From Novosphingobium sp. EMRT-2 (GTDB lineage: Bacteria; Pseudomonadota; Alphaproteobacteria; Sphingomonadales; Sphingomonadaceae): a stretch of 64,000 nt of DNA. The stretch is taken from positions 2,768,501 to 2,832,500 of the forward strand of contig NZ_CP039695.1 in assembly GCF_005145025.1 (NCBI RefSeq), written 5' to 3'. Within the stretch, counting starts at the first letter, position 1. Each line of letters begins with the position of its first letter. A program made the translations under genes and the position numbers. Below are positions 45,231 to 54,643 of the stretch, in pieces. The notes beneath the pieces are model-generated. The model searched no databases. It saw nothing but the letters and a program-made list of their open reading frames with translations, and had not been told where the DNA came from.

Positions 45231-46607
45231 ATGCCGATGGAAGCAACGCTGTACGCGCTCGGGCTTGTCGAGCGTGAATTGCTGCTGTTCGCGGCGGTGT
45301 GGTTCGTCATCGGTGCGGCCGACGATCTTGGCATAGACATGCTGTGGTTCTGGCTGCGTCTCTCGGGCCGCGCCCGCACGGAAAGGCTGGAAGGCCGGGC
45401 GGATCAGCCCTTGCGCGGCATCGCCGCGGTGCTGGTTCCGGCTTGGCGCGAGCAGGACGTCGTGGGAACGATGATCCGGCACAGTCTGGATGCTTGGCCC
45501 CATGCGGAAATGCGCTTCTACGTGGGATGCTATCGCAACGATCCGGCAACGCTGGCCGCCGCGATCGCCTCCACCCGGGATGATCGCCTGCGGATCGTCG
45601 TGCACGATCGCGATGGCCCCACCACCAAGGCCGACTGTCTCAACCGGCTTTACGAAGCCATGTGCGAGGACGAGCGGCGCGGCGGCTTCCGCGTGCGCAG
45701 CGTGATCCTGCACGACGCCGAGGACATGGTACACCCGGCGGCGCTGTCGCTGCTCGATAGCGCGCTGGACGAGGCGGACTTCGTCCAGTTGCCCGTAAGG
45801 CCGGAGCCGCAGCGCACATCGCGCTGGATCGGAGGGCATTACTGCGATGAATTCGCCGAGGCGCACGGCAAGGTCATGGTCGTGCGCGACTGGCTGGGCG
45901 CGGGGCTGCCGGCGGCCGGCGTGGGGTGCGCGTTTTCCCGCGCGGCGCTGGAAACCGTGGCGGCGCGGCGCGGCGCGAGCCACCCCTTCGCGCCTGAATG
46001 CCTGACCGAAGACTATGAATGCGGCTTGCTGATCGGGGAGGAAGGTGGACGCTCGCGCTTCCTGCGGGTTCGGGATTCGCGCGGGCAACTTGTCGCCACG
46101 CGCGAATTCTTTCCCGCGCGGCTGGACCAGGCCGTGCGCCAGAAGACGCGCTGGCTGCATGGAATTGCGTTCCAGGGGTGGGACCGCCTGGGCTGGCGGC
46201 TGCGGCCGGCCGAACTGTGGATGCGGTTGCGCGATCGGCGCGGGCCGCTGGACGCGCTGGTGCTGCTCGCGGCCTATGTGCTGCTCGGGTTGACGCCGGT
46301 CCTGATGGTCGGGTGGGTTCTGGGTTACTATGAACCCGTGCCGCTGGGCGACTTCTTGCACTGGCTGATCGGCGTGAACGCGTTCCTGCTCGGCTGGCGC
46401 CTGCTGTTGCGCGGTATTTTCACGGCGCGCGAATACGATCTGGCCGAAGGCGTGAGGGCGGTGTTGAGAGCGCCGGTCTCCAACGTGATCGCGATCATGG
46501 CTGGGCGGCGGGCGCTGATGGCCTATCTGGCCTCGCTCCGGCACGGTCAGACGGCGTGGGATCACACCAGCCATCATGACCATCCCGCGCTGGCAACCCG
46601 GATATGA
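45231..46607 (+). CDS. NfrB-like membrane glycosyltransferase
   Basis: The 458-residue protein resembles the glycosyltransferase part of NfrB, the inner-membrane component needed for phage N4 adsorption in E. coli and now linked to secretion of a surface glycan. It has an N-terminal membrane segment, a GT2 domain (VLVPAWREQDVVGTMI, ILHDAEDMVHPAAL, and RQKTRWLHGIAFQGW as the Q/RxxRW motif) and three or four C-terminal membrane segments. The MshEN c-di-GMP-binding domain of full-length NfrB is missing. ATG 45237 is an alternative start. The stop overlaps the next gene (ATGA). Confidence 0.82.
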   Translation: MPMEATLYALGLVERELLLFAAVWFVIGAADDLGIDMLWFWLRLSGRARTERLEGRADQPLRGIAAVLVPAWREQDVVGTMIRHSLDAWPHAEMRFYVGCYRNDPATLAAAIASTRDDRLRIVVHDRDGPTTKADCLNRLYEAMCEDERRGGFRVRSVILHDAEDMVHPAALSLLDSALDEADFVQLPVRPEPQRTSRWIGGHYCDEFAEAHGKVMVVRDWLGAGLPAAGVGCAFSRAALETVAARRGASHPFAPECLTEDYECGLLIGEEGGRSRFLRVRDSRGQLVATREFFPARLDQAVRQKTRWLHGIAFQGWDRLGWRLRPAELWMRLRDRRGPLDALVLLAAYVLLGLTPVLMVGWVLGYYEPVPLGDFLHWLIGVNAFLLGWRLLLRGIFTAREYDLAEGVRAVLRAPVSNVIAIMAGRRALMAYLASLRHGQTAWDHTSHHDHPALATRI

Positions 46608-47755
46608 CGATGGCTCCGGCAGGCGCAGGCGTCGCAGCTGTGGGCGTCGAAACCGGATCGCGGCGGAGAGGATCGCCGGTGGTGTCGCTGGCCCTGGTGC
46701 TGGCCGGCTGGGTTGCGCTGCGCTCCATGGCGCTGGCCTTGCCTTCTCCCGAAACGCGGGCGTTGCCGGGGCAGGGGGCGCCGATGGTTCCAGCGGCAGT
46801 GGCCGTTGCGACGCCGGCGCCGATGTCGGTTCCGCTGGTGTCGATGTGGCTGTGGCCGTCCGGTGGGATGGCTTCCCTGCGGGACTTGGTAGCGCGGCCG
46901 CGGCCGATCGGCCAGCAGATGGCTGGTGCGGCCGATGCTGCCTTTGCAGAGCACGCCCGAGCGGGCGGTTGGGCATGGTCCTTGCCGCCCGGCGGGCCAT
47001 CGCAAGCACGCGATAGCGTCCCGCCAGACCCGGCCGTTTCGCCGCAGGCTGATCCTCTGCCGGCTGCCTATGCGGAGCCTGACGCGCCCGCGCCCCACGC
47101 GCGCTGGTCCGGCGATGCATGGTTCCTCCTGCGCCGTGGCAGCAGCGGGACAGCACTTGCCGCCGGCCTGCCCGCCTATGGCGGCAGTCAGGCCGGCGGC
47201 GTTCTGCGCTATCGCATCATGCCGCAGGAACGGCATCGGCTGACGGCCTATCTTCGCGCGACGGGGGCGGTGCGGTCCGACGTGGACGATCGGCAACTGG
47301 CGCTGGGTCTTTCGGCACGCCCTGTCCCGACCATGCCGGTTTCCCTGCTGGTGGAGGGCAGATTGCAGCAGGGGGGCTTTGCCACCCGGCTGCGACCGTC
47401 GATCGCGGCCGTGACCGAACTGCCTCCGATCAGCCTTCCGCTGGGCTTGAGAAGCGATATCTACGCACAGGCGGGATGGGTCGGCGGTGCGGGGGCCACA
47501 CCCTTCTTCGACGCGCAGGCGGTGGTGGACCGCACCCTGGTTCCGCTGGCGCGGGGGATCGATCTGCGCGCCGGCGGCGGAGTGTGGAGCGGGGGGCAGA
47601 AGGGCGCGGTCCGGCTCGACCTTGGTCCGCGCGCCGGCCTTGTGGTGCAGCGCGGCCGGTTTCCCCTGCGCCTTTCCGCCGACTGGCGCTTCCGCGTGGC
47701 AGGCCAAGCGGCGCCGGGATCGGGACCGGCGCTGACCCTGGCCACGGGATTCTGA
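46604..47755 (+). CDS. NfrA-like outer-membrane partner protein
   Basis: The 383-residue protein has an N-terminal hydrophobic segment (SLALVLAGWVALRSMALAL), a proline/alanine-rich middle and a beta-rich C-terminal half that ends in LTLATGF, as outer-membrane barrels do. Segments such as YRIMPQERHRLTAYLRATGA resemble the barrel region of NfrA/BcsC-type proteins. It overlaps the glycosyltransferase gene by 4 bases, so the two are coupled and probably make and export a polysaccharide. Much shorter than E. coli NfrA and without its TPR part. The assignment rests mostly on context. Confidence 0.65.
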   Translation: MTMAPAGAGVAAVGVETGSRRRGSPVVSLALVLAGWVALRSMALALPSPETRALPGQGAPMVPAAVAVATPAPMSVPLVSMWLWPSGGMASLRDLVARPRPIGQQMAGAADAAFAEHARAGGWAWSLPPGGPSQARDSVPPDPAVSPQADPLPAAYAEPDAPAPHARWSGDAWFLLRRGSSGTALAAGLPAYGGSQAGGVLRYRIMPQERHRLTAYLRATGAVRSDVDDRQLALGLSARPVPTMPVSLLVEGRLQQGGFATRLRPSIAAVTELPPISLPLGLRSDIYAQAGWVGGAGATPFFDAQAVVDRTLVPLARGIDLRAGGGVWSGGQKGAVRLDLGPRAGLVVQRGRFPLRLSADWRFRVAGQAAPGSGPALTLATGF

Positions 47756-47836
47756 TCGAACACGGCTGAAAACTGTTCGGAAAGAGGCGCGCCCGCCGTT
47801 CCCAAGCCGATCGCGCTGCGCTACGCCGTGACGGCA

Positions 47837-48751
47837 ATGCACGTCTATCTTCCGATCGCCAACCTATCGGTCAATGGTCTGGTCATCGTCGCGCTGGGCG
47901 CGCTGACGGGCCTGCTTTCCGGCATGTTCGGGGTGGGCGGCGGTTTCCTGACCACACCCTTGCTGATCTTCTATGGCGTGCCACCCACGGTTGCCGCCGC
48001 TTCGGCCGCCAGCCAGGTGACCGGCGCCAGCGTTTCGGGGGCTTTCGCGCACGCGCGGCGCGGCGGCATCGACTACCAGATGGGCGCGGTGCTGGTGGCC
48101 GGGGGCGTGATCGGCACCGGGCTGGGCGCGCTGCTGTTCCGTCTGCTCCAGGCGCTGGGGCAGATCGATACCGTCATCAACATCCTCTACGTGCTGCTGC
48201 TGGGCGGCATCGGCGGACTGATGGCGCATGAAAGCATCACCGCGTTGCGCGCGCAGAAGGCTGGTATCGCGCTCCCCGCGCGCAAGCGGCGGCACCATCC
48301 GCTGGTGGCCAGCCTGCCGTGGCGCTGGCGCTTCTACCGCTCGGGCCTGTACATCTCGCCGCTGGCCCCGCTGCTGCTCGGCATGGCCACGGGCATTCTC
48401 ACCATGCTGATGGGGATCGGTGGCGGGTTCATCCTCGTGCCCGCGATGCTTTACATCCTGGGCATGAGTGTGGGCGTGGTGGTCGGCACCTCGTTGTTCC
48501 AGATCCTGTTCGTGACCATGGCGACAACGATGATGCACGCCCTGACCACGCGCGCCGTCGATATCGTGCTGGCGGTGCTGCTGCTCGTCGGATCGGTGTC
48601 GGGCGCGCAGATCGGCGCGCAGTTCGCGCAGAAGGCCAAGCCCGAACAGCTTCGTCTGATCCTGGCGGTGATCGTGCTGGGCGTGGCGCTGCGGATGGCG
48701 CTGGGGCTCGGCTACCGGCCGGACGAAATCTACACGGTGATCCCGTTGTGA
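47837..48751 (+). CDS. TauE/SafE family sulfite exporter
   Basis: The 304-residue membrane protein has about eight segments and the two TauE glycine motifs (GLLSGMFGVGGGFLTTPLL and GILTMLMGIGGGFILVPAM), one in each half. Such proteins export sulfite or organosulfonates. GTG at 47828 is a possible earlier start. Its TGA overlaps the GTG start of the next gene, so the two form a unit. Confidence 0.9.
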   Translation: MHVYLPIANLSVNGLVIVALGALTGLLSGMFGVGGGFLTTPLLIFYGVPPTVAAASAASQVTGASVSGAFAHARRGGIDYQMGAVLVAGGVIGTGLGALLFRLLQALGQIDTVINILYVLLLGGIGGLMAHESITALRAQKAGIALPARKRRHHPLVASLPWRWRFYRSGLYISPLAPLLLGMATGILTMLMGIGGGFILVPAMLYILGMSVGVVVGTSLFQILFVTMATTMMHALTTRAVDIVLAVLLLVGSVSGAQIGAQFAQKAKPEQLRLILAVIVLGVALRMALGLGYRPDEIYTVIPL

Positions 48752-49509
48752 CCGCGCTGCGCTCCGCCCTGCTGGTCCTGTGCCTGTTGCTGCTCGGCGG
48801 CGCGCGCGATCCCATCCTCGTGCCGGAAATCTCGCAGCACGAAGTGCAGGTGCGGCAGGGCTTTACCGGGGCCGACCTGCTGCTGTTCGGCGCGATCCTG
48901 AGCCCGGAAGGCACACGCGCGGCGCAGGATTACGATATCATCGTGGTGCTGGAAGGGCCGGTCCGTTCGATCGTTCTGCGCGAGAAGCAGAAGGTCGCCG
49001 GCATGTGGATCAACGCCGCCAGCACCGAGTTCCGCTCCGCCCCCAGCTATTACGCGATCGCCTCGTCGCGCCCGATTGCGCGGATCGTGGACGACAAGAC
49101 GGCGGCGATCTACGAACTGGGGCTCAAGTGGCTGCAGCTTTCGCCGATCGGGGTGATCGACCCGGCCGAGCAGAAGCGTTTTTCCGCCGGGCTGGCGGAC
49201 CTGATGCAGCGGCAGGGCCTGTATCGGCAGGACGAAGGCGCGGTGAAGATCAGCGGGCAGGTGCTGTACCAGGCCCGCATCGCCCTGCCGTCGAGCGTGC
49301 TGACCGGCACCTACACCGCCGAAACCTTCGCGGTGCGCGATGGCAAGGTGGTGGCTTCGGCCATCACCCGGGTCGAGGTGACCAAGGAGGGGTTCGAGCG
49401 GTTCGTGGCGGTCAACGCCCAGCGCAACGGCCTGCTATATGGCCTGTTCGCGGTGCTGGTGTCGGTGGCGATGGGCTGGATCGCCGGCCGCCTGTTCGCG
49501 CTGGTCTAG
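48748..49509 (+). CDS. TIGR02186 family membrane-anchored protein
   Basis: The 253-residue protein has a signal peptide (ALLVLCLLLLGGA), an extracytoplasmic domain with FTGADLLLFGAILSP and DIIVVLEGPVRSIVLREK, and a C-terminal membrane anchor (LFAVLVSVAMGWIAGRLFALV). This matches the TIGR02186 family of unknown function, which commonly stands beside TauE exporters in Alphaproteobacteria. The GTG start at 48748 overlaps the tauE-like stop. It may be a periplasmic accessory of the exporter. Confidence 0.82.
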   Translation: MTALRSALLVLCLLLLGGARDPILVPEISQHEVQVRQGFTGADLLLFGAILSPEGTRAAQDYDIIVVLEGPVRSIVLREKQKVAGMWINAASTEFRSAPSYYAIASSRPIARIVDDKTAAIYELGLKWLQLSPIGVIDPAEQKRFSAGLADLMQRQGLYRQDEGAVKISGQVLYQARIALPSSVLTGTYTAETFAVRDGKVVASAITRVEVTKEGFERFVAVNAQRNGLLYGLFAVLVSVAMGWIAGRLFALV

Positions 49510-49618
49510 CGCGTACTCGCCGCGCCTCACAACCGCGCCATCTCCTTCATTAGGCTCATTTTAACCGAGCTGGCTTACCTCCCGACAGTCACGCGTGATC
49601 GGCTCGAGGTATTGGGTG

Positions 49619-51298
49619 ATGTCGGAAATGAGCATGCAGGGTTTCGAATCCGGGTCGCCCGCCCAACCCGCCGATCTTGGTACGAATAGCCACGAAAATG
49701 CGCGCAAGCCGATCGGCTTCGTCGCCGATGTTTCGGGATCGGGCGGCGTGATCGGCATCGATCTGGCGCGGCTGAAAGAATGCATGGCCGATGACGACGC
49801 CTCCGTCGCGCTTTCGGGCCAGGTCGGCTGTCCGGTGAAAATCCGCGTGGGCAATTCGTGGCTTCTGGCGACCGTGCGCAACCAGCGGCAGGATGCCGCG
49901 TTCGAAGGCGGCGTGATCGCGCAGATCGATTTCCTGGGCGAAGGCGACGAGGAACGCCTGACCGGGCGGCTTTACGGCTTCCGGCGCGGCGTGACGCGCT
50001 TCCCGGTGCCGGGCGCGCTGGTCTATCCGGCGACCAGTGCGGATTTGCGGCAGGTCTATGCCAGCGATGGCCGGTCCAGCATCGCTATCGGCACCGTCTT
50101 CCCCACGCGCGACATCCGCGCGGGCGTTTACATCGATGCCCTGCTGGGCAAGCATTTCGCGCTGCTGGGTTCGACCGGTACGGGCAAATCGACCAGCGCG
50201 GCGCTGATCCTGCACCGCATTTGCGAAATGGCGCCCGACGGCCATATCGTGATGATCGATCCGCACGGCGAATATTCGCAGGCCTTCCGCCACACCGGGC
50301 AATTGCTGGACGTGACGAACCTGCAAATGCCGTACTGGCTGATGAACTTCGAGGAACATTGCGAGGTGTTCCTGACCACGCAGGGCGCTGAGCGGCAGCT
50401 GGATGCCGACATTCTGGCCAAGTGCCTGTTGCAGGCGCGGATGAAGAACCGCCTGGCCGAACAGGTCGGCCGGATCACGGTGGATTCGCCGATACCCTAT
50501 CTGCTCTCGGATCTGCTGCTGGTGCTCCAGAACGAGATGGGCAAGCTCGACAAGGGCCATGGCGCGATCCCCTACATGCGGATCAAGGCCAAGGTCGACG
50601 AGATCAAGGGCGATCCGCGCTACCAGTTCATGTTCTCGGGGATGCTGGTCGGCGATACGATGGTCGACTTCCTGTCCAAGGTGTTCCGCCTGCCGGCCAG
50701 CGGCAAGCCGATCACCATCATCGACGTTTCGGGCATCCCCTCGGAAATCACCTCGACCGTGGTCGCGGTGCTGAGCCGCCTGGTGTTCGACTATGCGATA
50801 TGGTCGCGTGACGAAGAGACGCAGCCGATCCTGCTGGTCTGCGAGGAAGCGCACCGCTACGTGCCCAACGAACGCGTGGCGAGCAATTCGTCGGCGGCGA
50901 AAGTGCTGTCGCGGATCGCCAAGGAAGGGCGAAAGTATGGCGTCTCGCTGGGGCTGATCACGCAGCGTCCGTCCGACCTGGCCGAAGGCGTGCTGTCGCA
51001 GTGCGGCACGATCATCTCGATGCGGCTCAACAACGAGCGCGACCAGGCGTTCGTGCGCGCGGCCATGCCCGAAGGCGCGCGGGGTTTCCTCGATGCCATC
51101 CCGGCGCTGCGCAACCGCGAATGCATCATCTGCGGCGAAGGCGTTTCGATCCCGGTGCGGCTGTCTTTCGACGATCTCGAAGAGGCGCGGCGTCCCGCTT
51201 CCGCCGACCCTTCGTTCTCGGAACTCTGGGCGCGTTCGGGTGGCGAGGATATGGCCGTGCAGCGCACGGTGCAGCGCTGGCGGTCGCAAAGCCGCTAA
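49619..51298 (+). CDS. HerA-type hexameric ATPase
   Basis: The 559-residue protein has an N-terminal HAS-barrel-like domain (GFVADVSGSGGVIGIDL), a Walker A motif GSTGTGKST at about 184, a Walker B motif in ILLVCEEAHRYVP, and the arginine-finger region LITQRPSDL. These are features of HerA/FtsK-related DNA-pumping ATPases. No NurA nuclease adjoins it. Bacterial HerA proteins are found both in DNA repair and in defence pairs (with Sir2 or DUF4297 proteins), but no such partner is present here. The ATG at 49619 has GAGG upstream. Confidence 0.85.
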   Translation: MSEMSMQGFESGSPAQPADLGTNSHENARKPIGFVADVSGSGGVIGIDLARLKECMADDDASVALSGQVGCPVKIRVGNSWLLATVRNQRQDAAFEGGVIAQIDFLGEGDEERLTGRLYGFRRGVTRFPVPGALVYPATSADLRQVYASDGRSSIAIGTVFPTRDIRAGVYIDALLGKHFALLGSTGTGKSTSAALILHRICEMAPDGHIVMIDPHGEYSQAFRHTGQLLDVTNLQMPYWLMNFEEHCEVFLTTQGAERQLDADILAKCLLQARMKNRLAEQVGRITVDSPIPYLLSDLLLVLQNEMGKLDKGHGAIPYMRIKAKVDEIKGDPRYQFMFSGMLVGDTMVDFLSKVFRLPASGKPITIIDVSGIPSEITSTVVAVLSRLVFDYAIWSRDEETQPILLVCEEAHRYVPNERVASNSSAAKVLSRIAKEGRKYGVSLGLITQRPSDLAEGVLSQCGTIISMRLNNERDQAFVRAAMPEGARGFLDAIPALRNRECIICGEGVSIPVRLSFDDLEEARRPASADPSFSELWARSGGEDMAVQRTVQRWRSQSR

Positions 51299-51317
51299 CG
51301 GCGACGCGCGACAGCGC

Positions 51318-52814
51318 CTACAGCGTGGGCGTCATCCGGCCCGCCGCATCGCCATCGGCGCAGGTTTCCTCCTCCGCTTCCAGTTCGGAAATTGCGCGGC
51401 TGCGCGTGCGCCAGCCAGAGCGGCTGTACACGTAGAGCGCCAGCGAGGTCGCGATGACCGATCCGAACGGCATGGCCAGCCACAGCGCGTCCGCCCCGAT
51501 GCGGGGATAGGCCAGGTAGTAGAAGCCCAGGCGCCCCGGATACATCGCGATGGCCAGCACGATCAGCGGCGCGATCACCACACCGCCGGCGCGCATCGTG
51601 CCGAACAGGACGATGGTGACTCCGAACAGCACATAGCTCCAGCTCGCCAGGAACTGGATGTGCCGCGCGGCGTCCACCGCCGGGCTGTTGGGGCCGAGGA
51701 ACAGTTCCAGCGAACCGCGATCGAACAGCAGCAGGATCACCGTCATCGCCCCGGTCATCGCGAAGTTGAGCAGCACGCCCGAACGGGTGATCTGCCCCAG
51801 CCGGTGCAGCAGCCCGGCGCCGATGGCCTGCGCGGCCATGGCGCTGACCGCCGCCGAAATCGCCATCGCCGGCATCTGCAGGTAGGTCCACAGTTGCAGC
51901 GAAGCGCCGTAAGCCGCGCTGATCAGCACGCCTTCGCGGTTGACCAGCCCGATCATGATGATCCCGGCGGCCGAGATCAGCAGCATCTGCGCGCCCATCG
52001 GCAGCCCCTTGCGCACGATATAGCCCAGTTCGGACCGTTGCGGGATCAGGTAGGCGAGTTCCGCACCGCGCAGCCGCAGCGGCAGATCGCGGGCATAGAC
52101 CCAGGTCACCATGGCCAGCATCGAGACGTAGGACGCCGTGGCCGTGGCCGTGGCCGCTCCAGCGATGCCGAGGCGCGGAAACGGGCCGATGCCCGCGATC
52201 AGCAGCGGGTTCAGCGCGATGTCTAGCACCACCGACAGGATCATGAACTTGAGCGGCGTCTGCGCATCGCCCGATCCGCGCAGGCCCATGCCCAGCATGA
52301 CCGTGATCATCGAGGCCGGCATGGCGACGAAGATCACGCGCAGATAGGTCAGCGCGAAATAATAGGTTTCGCCGGGCGTGGCCATCGCGTGCAGCAGCGT
52401 GGGCGCGAAGACCCAGCCCGCCGTGGCGATGAACAACGACAGCCCGAGGCAGAACCCGAGCGCCGTGCCGAAGGTACGCCGCGCCGCGTCGATGTTCCGC
52501 GCACCGAACGCTTGGCCGACCTTGACCGTCGCCGCCATGCCGAAGCCGAACACCGCGGCGAAGACCAGGAACATCACCACGTTGGCATTGGCCGTTGCCG
52601 CCAGCGCGCTTTCGCCCAGCAGCCGGCCGACCCAGACCGAGTTGACCGATCCGTTGAGCGACTGGAGAATGTTGGCGGCCAGCGTCGGCGCGGAAAACAG
52701 CAGCAGCGTGCGCAGGATCGGACCTTTGGTCAGATCACGATGGCCGCCGGGGCCGGAAGGGCGGGAAGCGGAGGGGCGCGCCATCGCGGGCGGTGAGGCG
52801 GCGGGATCGGTCAC
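51318..52814 (-). CDS. MATE family efflux transporter
   Basis: The 498-residue protein has 12 membrane segments with the MATE internal duplication. Typical segments are NGSVNSVWVGRLLGESALAA near the start and GLPMGAQMLLISAAGIIM in the second half. It exports drugs or cations using a sodium or proton gradient. The GTG at 52814 with GAGGA upstream is preferred; ATG 52784 lacks a ribosome-binding site. The stop of the DUF177 gene is 11 bases upstream, suggesting cotranscription. Confidence 0.88.
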   Translation of the reverse strand: MTDPAASPPAMARPSASRPSGPGGHRDLTKGPILRTLLLFSAPTLAANILQSLNGSVNSVWVGRLLGESALAATANANVVMFLVFAAVFGFGMAATVKVGQAFGARNIDAARRTFGTALGFCLGLSLFIATAGWVFAPTLLHAMATPGETYYFALTYLRVIFVAMPASMITVMLGMGLRGSGDAQTPLKFMILSVVLDIALNPLLIAGIGPFPRLGIAGAATATATASYVSMLAMVTWVYARDLPLRLRGAELAYLIPQRSELGYIVRKGLPMGAQMLLISAAGIIMIGLVNREGVLISAAYGASLQLWTYLQMPAMAISAAVSAMAAQAIGAGLLHRLGQITRSGVLLNFAMTGAMTVILLLFDRGSLELFLGPNSPAVDAARHIQFLASWSYVLFGVTIVLFGTMRAGGVVIAPLIVLAIAMYPGRLGFYYLAYPRIGADALWLAMPFGSVIATSLALYVYSRSGWRTRSRAISELEAEEETCADGDAAGRMTPTL

Positions 52815-52825
52815 CAGGTCTGTCC

Positions 52826-53359
52826 TCAATCTGTGCTGTCGGATTTTCCGGCCTTCAGCGCGGCCAAAGCGGCAAAGGGGCCGGAGGCTTCCTCTCCGGC
52901 AAGGCCGTGCTTCTGGCGCGCGGCGTCCGCTTCGGGGCCTTCCGCGAAAGGATCGATCGCCAGACCGAGGCTTTGCGCCACGGCCTCGCCCAGATCGAAC
53001 GTCATCCCCTCGTATTCGATCTCGTCGCAATCGTCCGCGGTGATCTCGATTTCATCGTCGGCCGACCCGTCCGCTCCGGGATGCACGAAACGGAGCAGGA
53101 TCGGCTCGTCGATCGCCACCGGGAAATCCTCGCCCGAAATGGCGCAGGGTTGGATGATGGACGCGGTCAGCCGGCCTCGCGCCAGCACGGTTTCGCCTTC
53201 GACCGAAAGGCGTATCTCCGCGCGCATCGCGTCCACCGCGCTGATGCCGAAGCGGCCCGCCAGGCGGCGGCGCTCGTCCGCGTCGGGTTCGATTACCACG
53301 GGGGCGCCGGTGATCTGGCGGATGTCGATCATCCGGTGCAGTTCGGGGGTGCCGGTCAT
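52826..53359 (-). CDS. DUF177 (YceD) family protein
   Basis: The 177-residue protein matches the YceD/DUF177 family: a conserved first cysteine region (TASIIQPCAISGEDFP), an acidic stretch (DDCDEIEYEGMTFDLGEAVAQSL) and an alanine/lysine-rich C-terminus. Plant and bacterial members are linked to 23S rRNA maturation, and the gene often precedes rpmF, which is not here. The ATG overlaps the stop of the cytochrome bc1 chaperone gene (53356-53359). Confidence 0.85.
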   Translation of the reverse strand: MTGTPELHRMIDIRQITGAPVVIEPDADERRRLAGRFGISAVDAMRAEIRLSVEGETVLARGRLTASIIQPCAISGEDFPVAIDEPILLRFVHPGADGSADDEIEITADDCDEIEYEGMTFDLGEAVAQSLGLAIDPFAEGPEADAARQKHGLAGEEASGPFAALAALKAGKSDSTD

Positions 53360-53874
53360 GCGGGAAGGTCCCCGGCAAGCAGGCGGTCGGCCGGGACGGC
53401 GTCCAGCGCGCCGGCAAGCGCGCGGACCCGGCTGGCGAGCGCCTGCGGATCGGTGCTGTCGACCAGCGTGACATTGCGCGTGATCGCCTCGTTCAGCGCG
53501 CGGTCGTCCGCCGTCGCCAGCGCGTCGCGATATGCGCCCAGCCGTCCGCCCAGCGTGCTCATCAGCCGCCCCATGTGCTTGCCCACGACCATGTCGCCCA
53601 CGCCGCTTTCGCGCAGTTGCCCGTCCATGTCGTCAACGAACAGTTCGGTCAGCCGCACCGAAGGTTCCACGAGCGCCGGTTCGCGTTCCATGCGCAGCAG
53701 CACCAGGCTCAGCACCAGCGTGATCGCGTCGAACCGGCCGGGCAGCGTGTCGGCGATCCCGTATTCCGCATACCACGCCTTGCCGCGCGAGGCGGCGACC
53801 ACGGCGTGCCACAGCGGCCGCACGGCGGCGCGGTCATCGCGGCCGGGGCCGAACAGCCGGGCTAGAAACGACAT
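53356..53874 (-). CDS. Ubiquinol-cytochrome c chaperone (CBP3-like)
   Basis: The 172-residue protein resembles the CBP3/UQCC1 family, which helps assemble the cytochrome bc1 complex. Visible family features are the segment ADTLPGRFDAITLVLSLVLLR, then LTELFVDDMDGQLRESGVGD and KHMGRLMSTLGGRLGAY. It starts the leftward set CBP3-DUF177-MATE. Its leader contains a folded structure (53895-53932). Confidence 0.85.
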   Translation of the reverse strand: MSFLARLFGPGRDDRAAVRPLWHAVVAASRGKAWYAEYGIADTLPGRFDAITLVLSLVLLRMEREPALVEPSVRLTELFVDDMDGQLRESGVGDMVVGKHMGRLMSTLGGRLGAYRDALATADDRALNEAITRNVTLVDSTDPQALASRVRALAGALDAVPADRLLAGDLPA

Positions 53875-53894
53875 CGGAACTTCCTTCCCCTGAC

Positions 53895-53932
53895 GGTCCT
53901 TCCCCCACGGCTTGGGGGATTCGTTCAGGACC
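53895..53932 (-). promoter_or_regulatory. Structured leader of the CBP3-DUF177-MATE set
   Basis: On the minus strand GGTCCT and AGGACC pair around TCCCCC and GGGGGA with a 7-base loop, giving a 12-base stem with one 7-base bulge. It ends 20 bases before the start codon and just before the GGGGAAGGAA ribosome-binding site. Confidence 0.45.
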
Positions 53933-54090
53933 GATTAAATCGCCTGTGGTCACGTGGCATCGCGCTGTCCATTGCGGTTCCGCTGTTTGGCCCCTAAGGC
54001 TTGCGCGATATAGGGAACCCGGGCGCGAAGGCAAACGGGATGCCTGCCATAGCCGGGTCGTGCGCCCGGATCGAGAAGCGGAGTTCGGGA

Positions 54091-54588
54091 ATGCGCGATA
54101 ATCGGCTGATGGTGCGGGGCGTTGCGGCGGTGACGCTTGCGGTGCTGGCCGGCGGATGTTCGAGCATTCGCGACCATCGCGGCTATCTGATCGATCCCGC
54201 GCTGACCGATTCGGTGCAGCCGGGCGTGGACAACCGCCTTTCCGTGGAAAAGGCGCTGGGGCAGCCGACGTTCAAGAGCCAGTTCGGCAAGCCGACCTGG
54301 TACTATGTGTCGATCGACACCAAGCAGAAGCCGTTCACCCGGCCGCGCACCAATGCCGAGTTCATCATGAAGGTGAACTTCGACGCGGCGGGCAATGTCG
54401 CCAGCGTCGAACGCGGCGGCATGGAAAAGGTCGTGCGGATCAATCCCGATCGCGACAAGACGCCGACACTGGGCCGCGACCGCAGCTTCTTCGAGGATCT
54501 GTTCGGCAATATCGGCGCGGTCGGCGCCGTGCCGGGAGCGACCGGCCAGACGGGTCGTCCGGGCGGGTCCGGTCCGAACGGAAGCTGA
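54091..54588 (+). CDS. bamE: Outer-membrane assembly lipoprotein BamE
   Basis: The 165-residue protein is a lipoprotein with lipobox LAGG-C23. The SmpA/OmlA domain follows, with SVQPGVDNRLSVEKALGQPT and PTWYYVSIDTKQKPFT. BamE supports the BAM complex that inserts outer-membrane barrels such as the two TonB receptors of this window. The C-terminal 25 residues are glycine-rich and outside the domain. It is divergent from the CBP3-like gene and 55 bases upstream of hslV. Confidence 0.88.
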   Translation: MRDNRLMVRGVAAVTLAVLAGGCSSIRDHRGYLIDPALTDSVQPGVDNRLSVEKALGQPTFKSQFGKPTWYYVSIDTKQKPFTRPRTNAEFIMKVNFDAAGNVASVERGGMEKVVRINPDRDKTPTLGRDRSFFEDLFGNIGAVGAVPGATGQTGRPGGSGPNGS

Positions 54589-54643
54589 TTCCGGTCGGTT
54601 CCGGCCGGCTTGAACCTTCAGGGGCATTCCCCATATCGCGGTC

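Noticed and set aside
49619..51298. HerA ATPase as part of an anti-phage system
   Set aside because: No Sir2, DUF4297, NurA or other partner adjoins it, and the neighbours are housekeeping genes.
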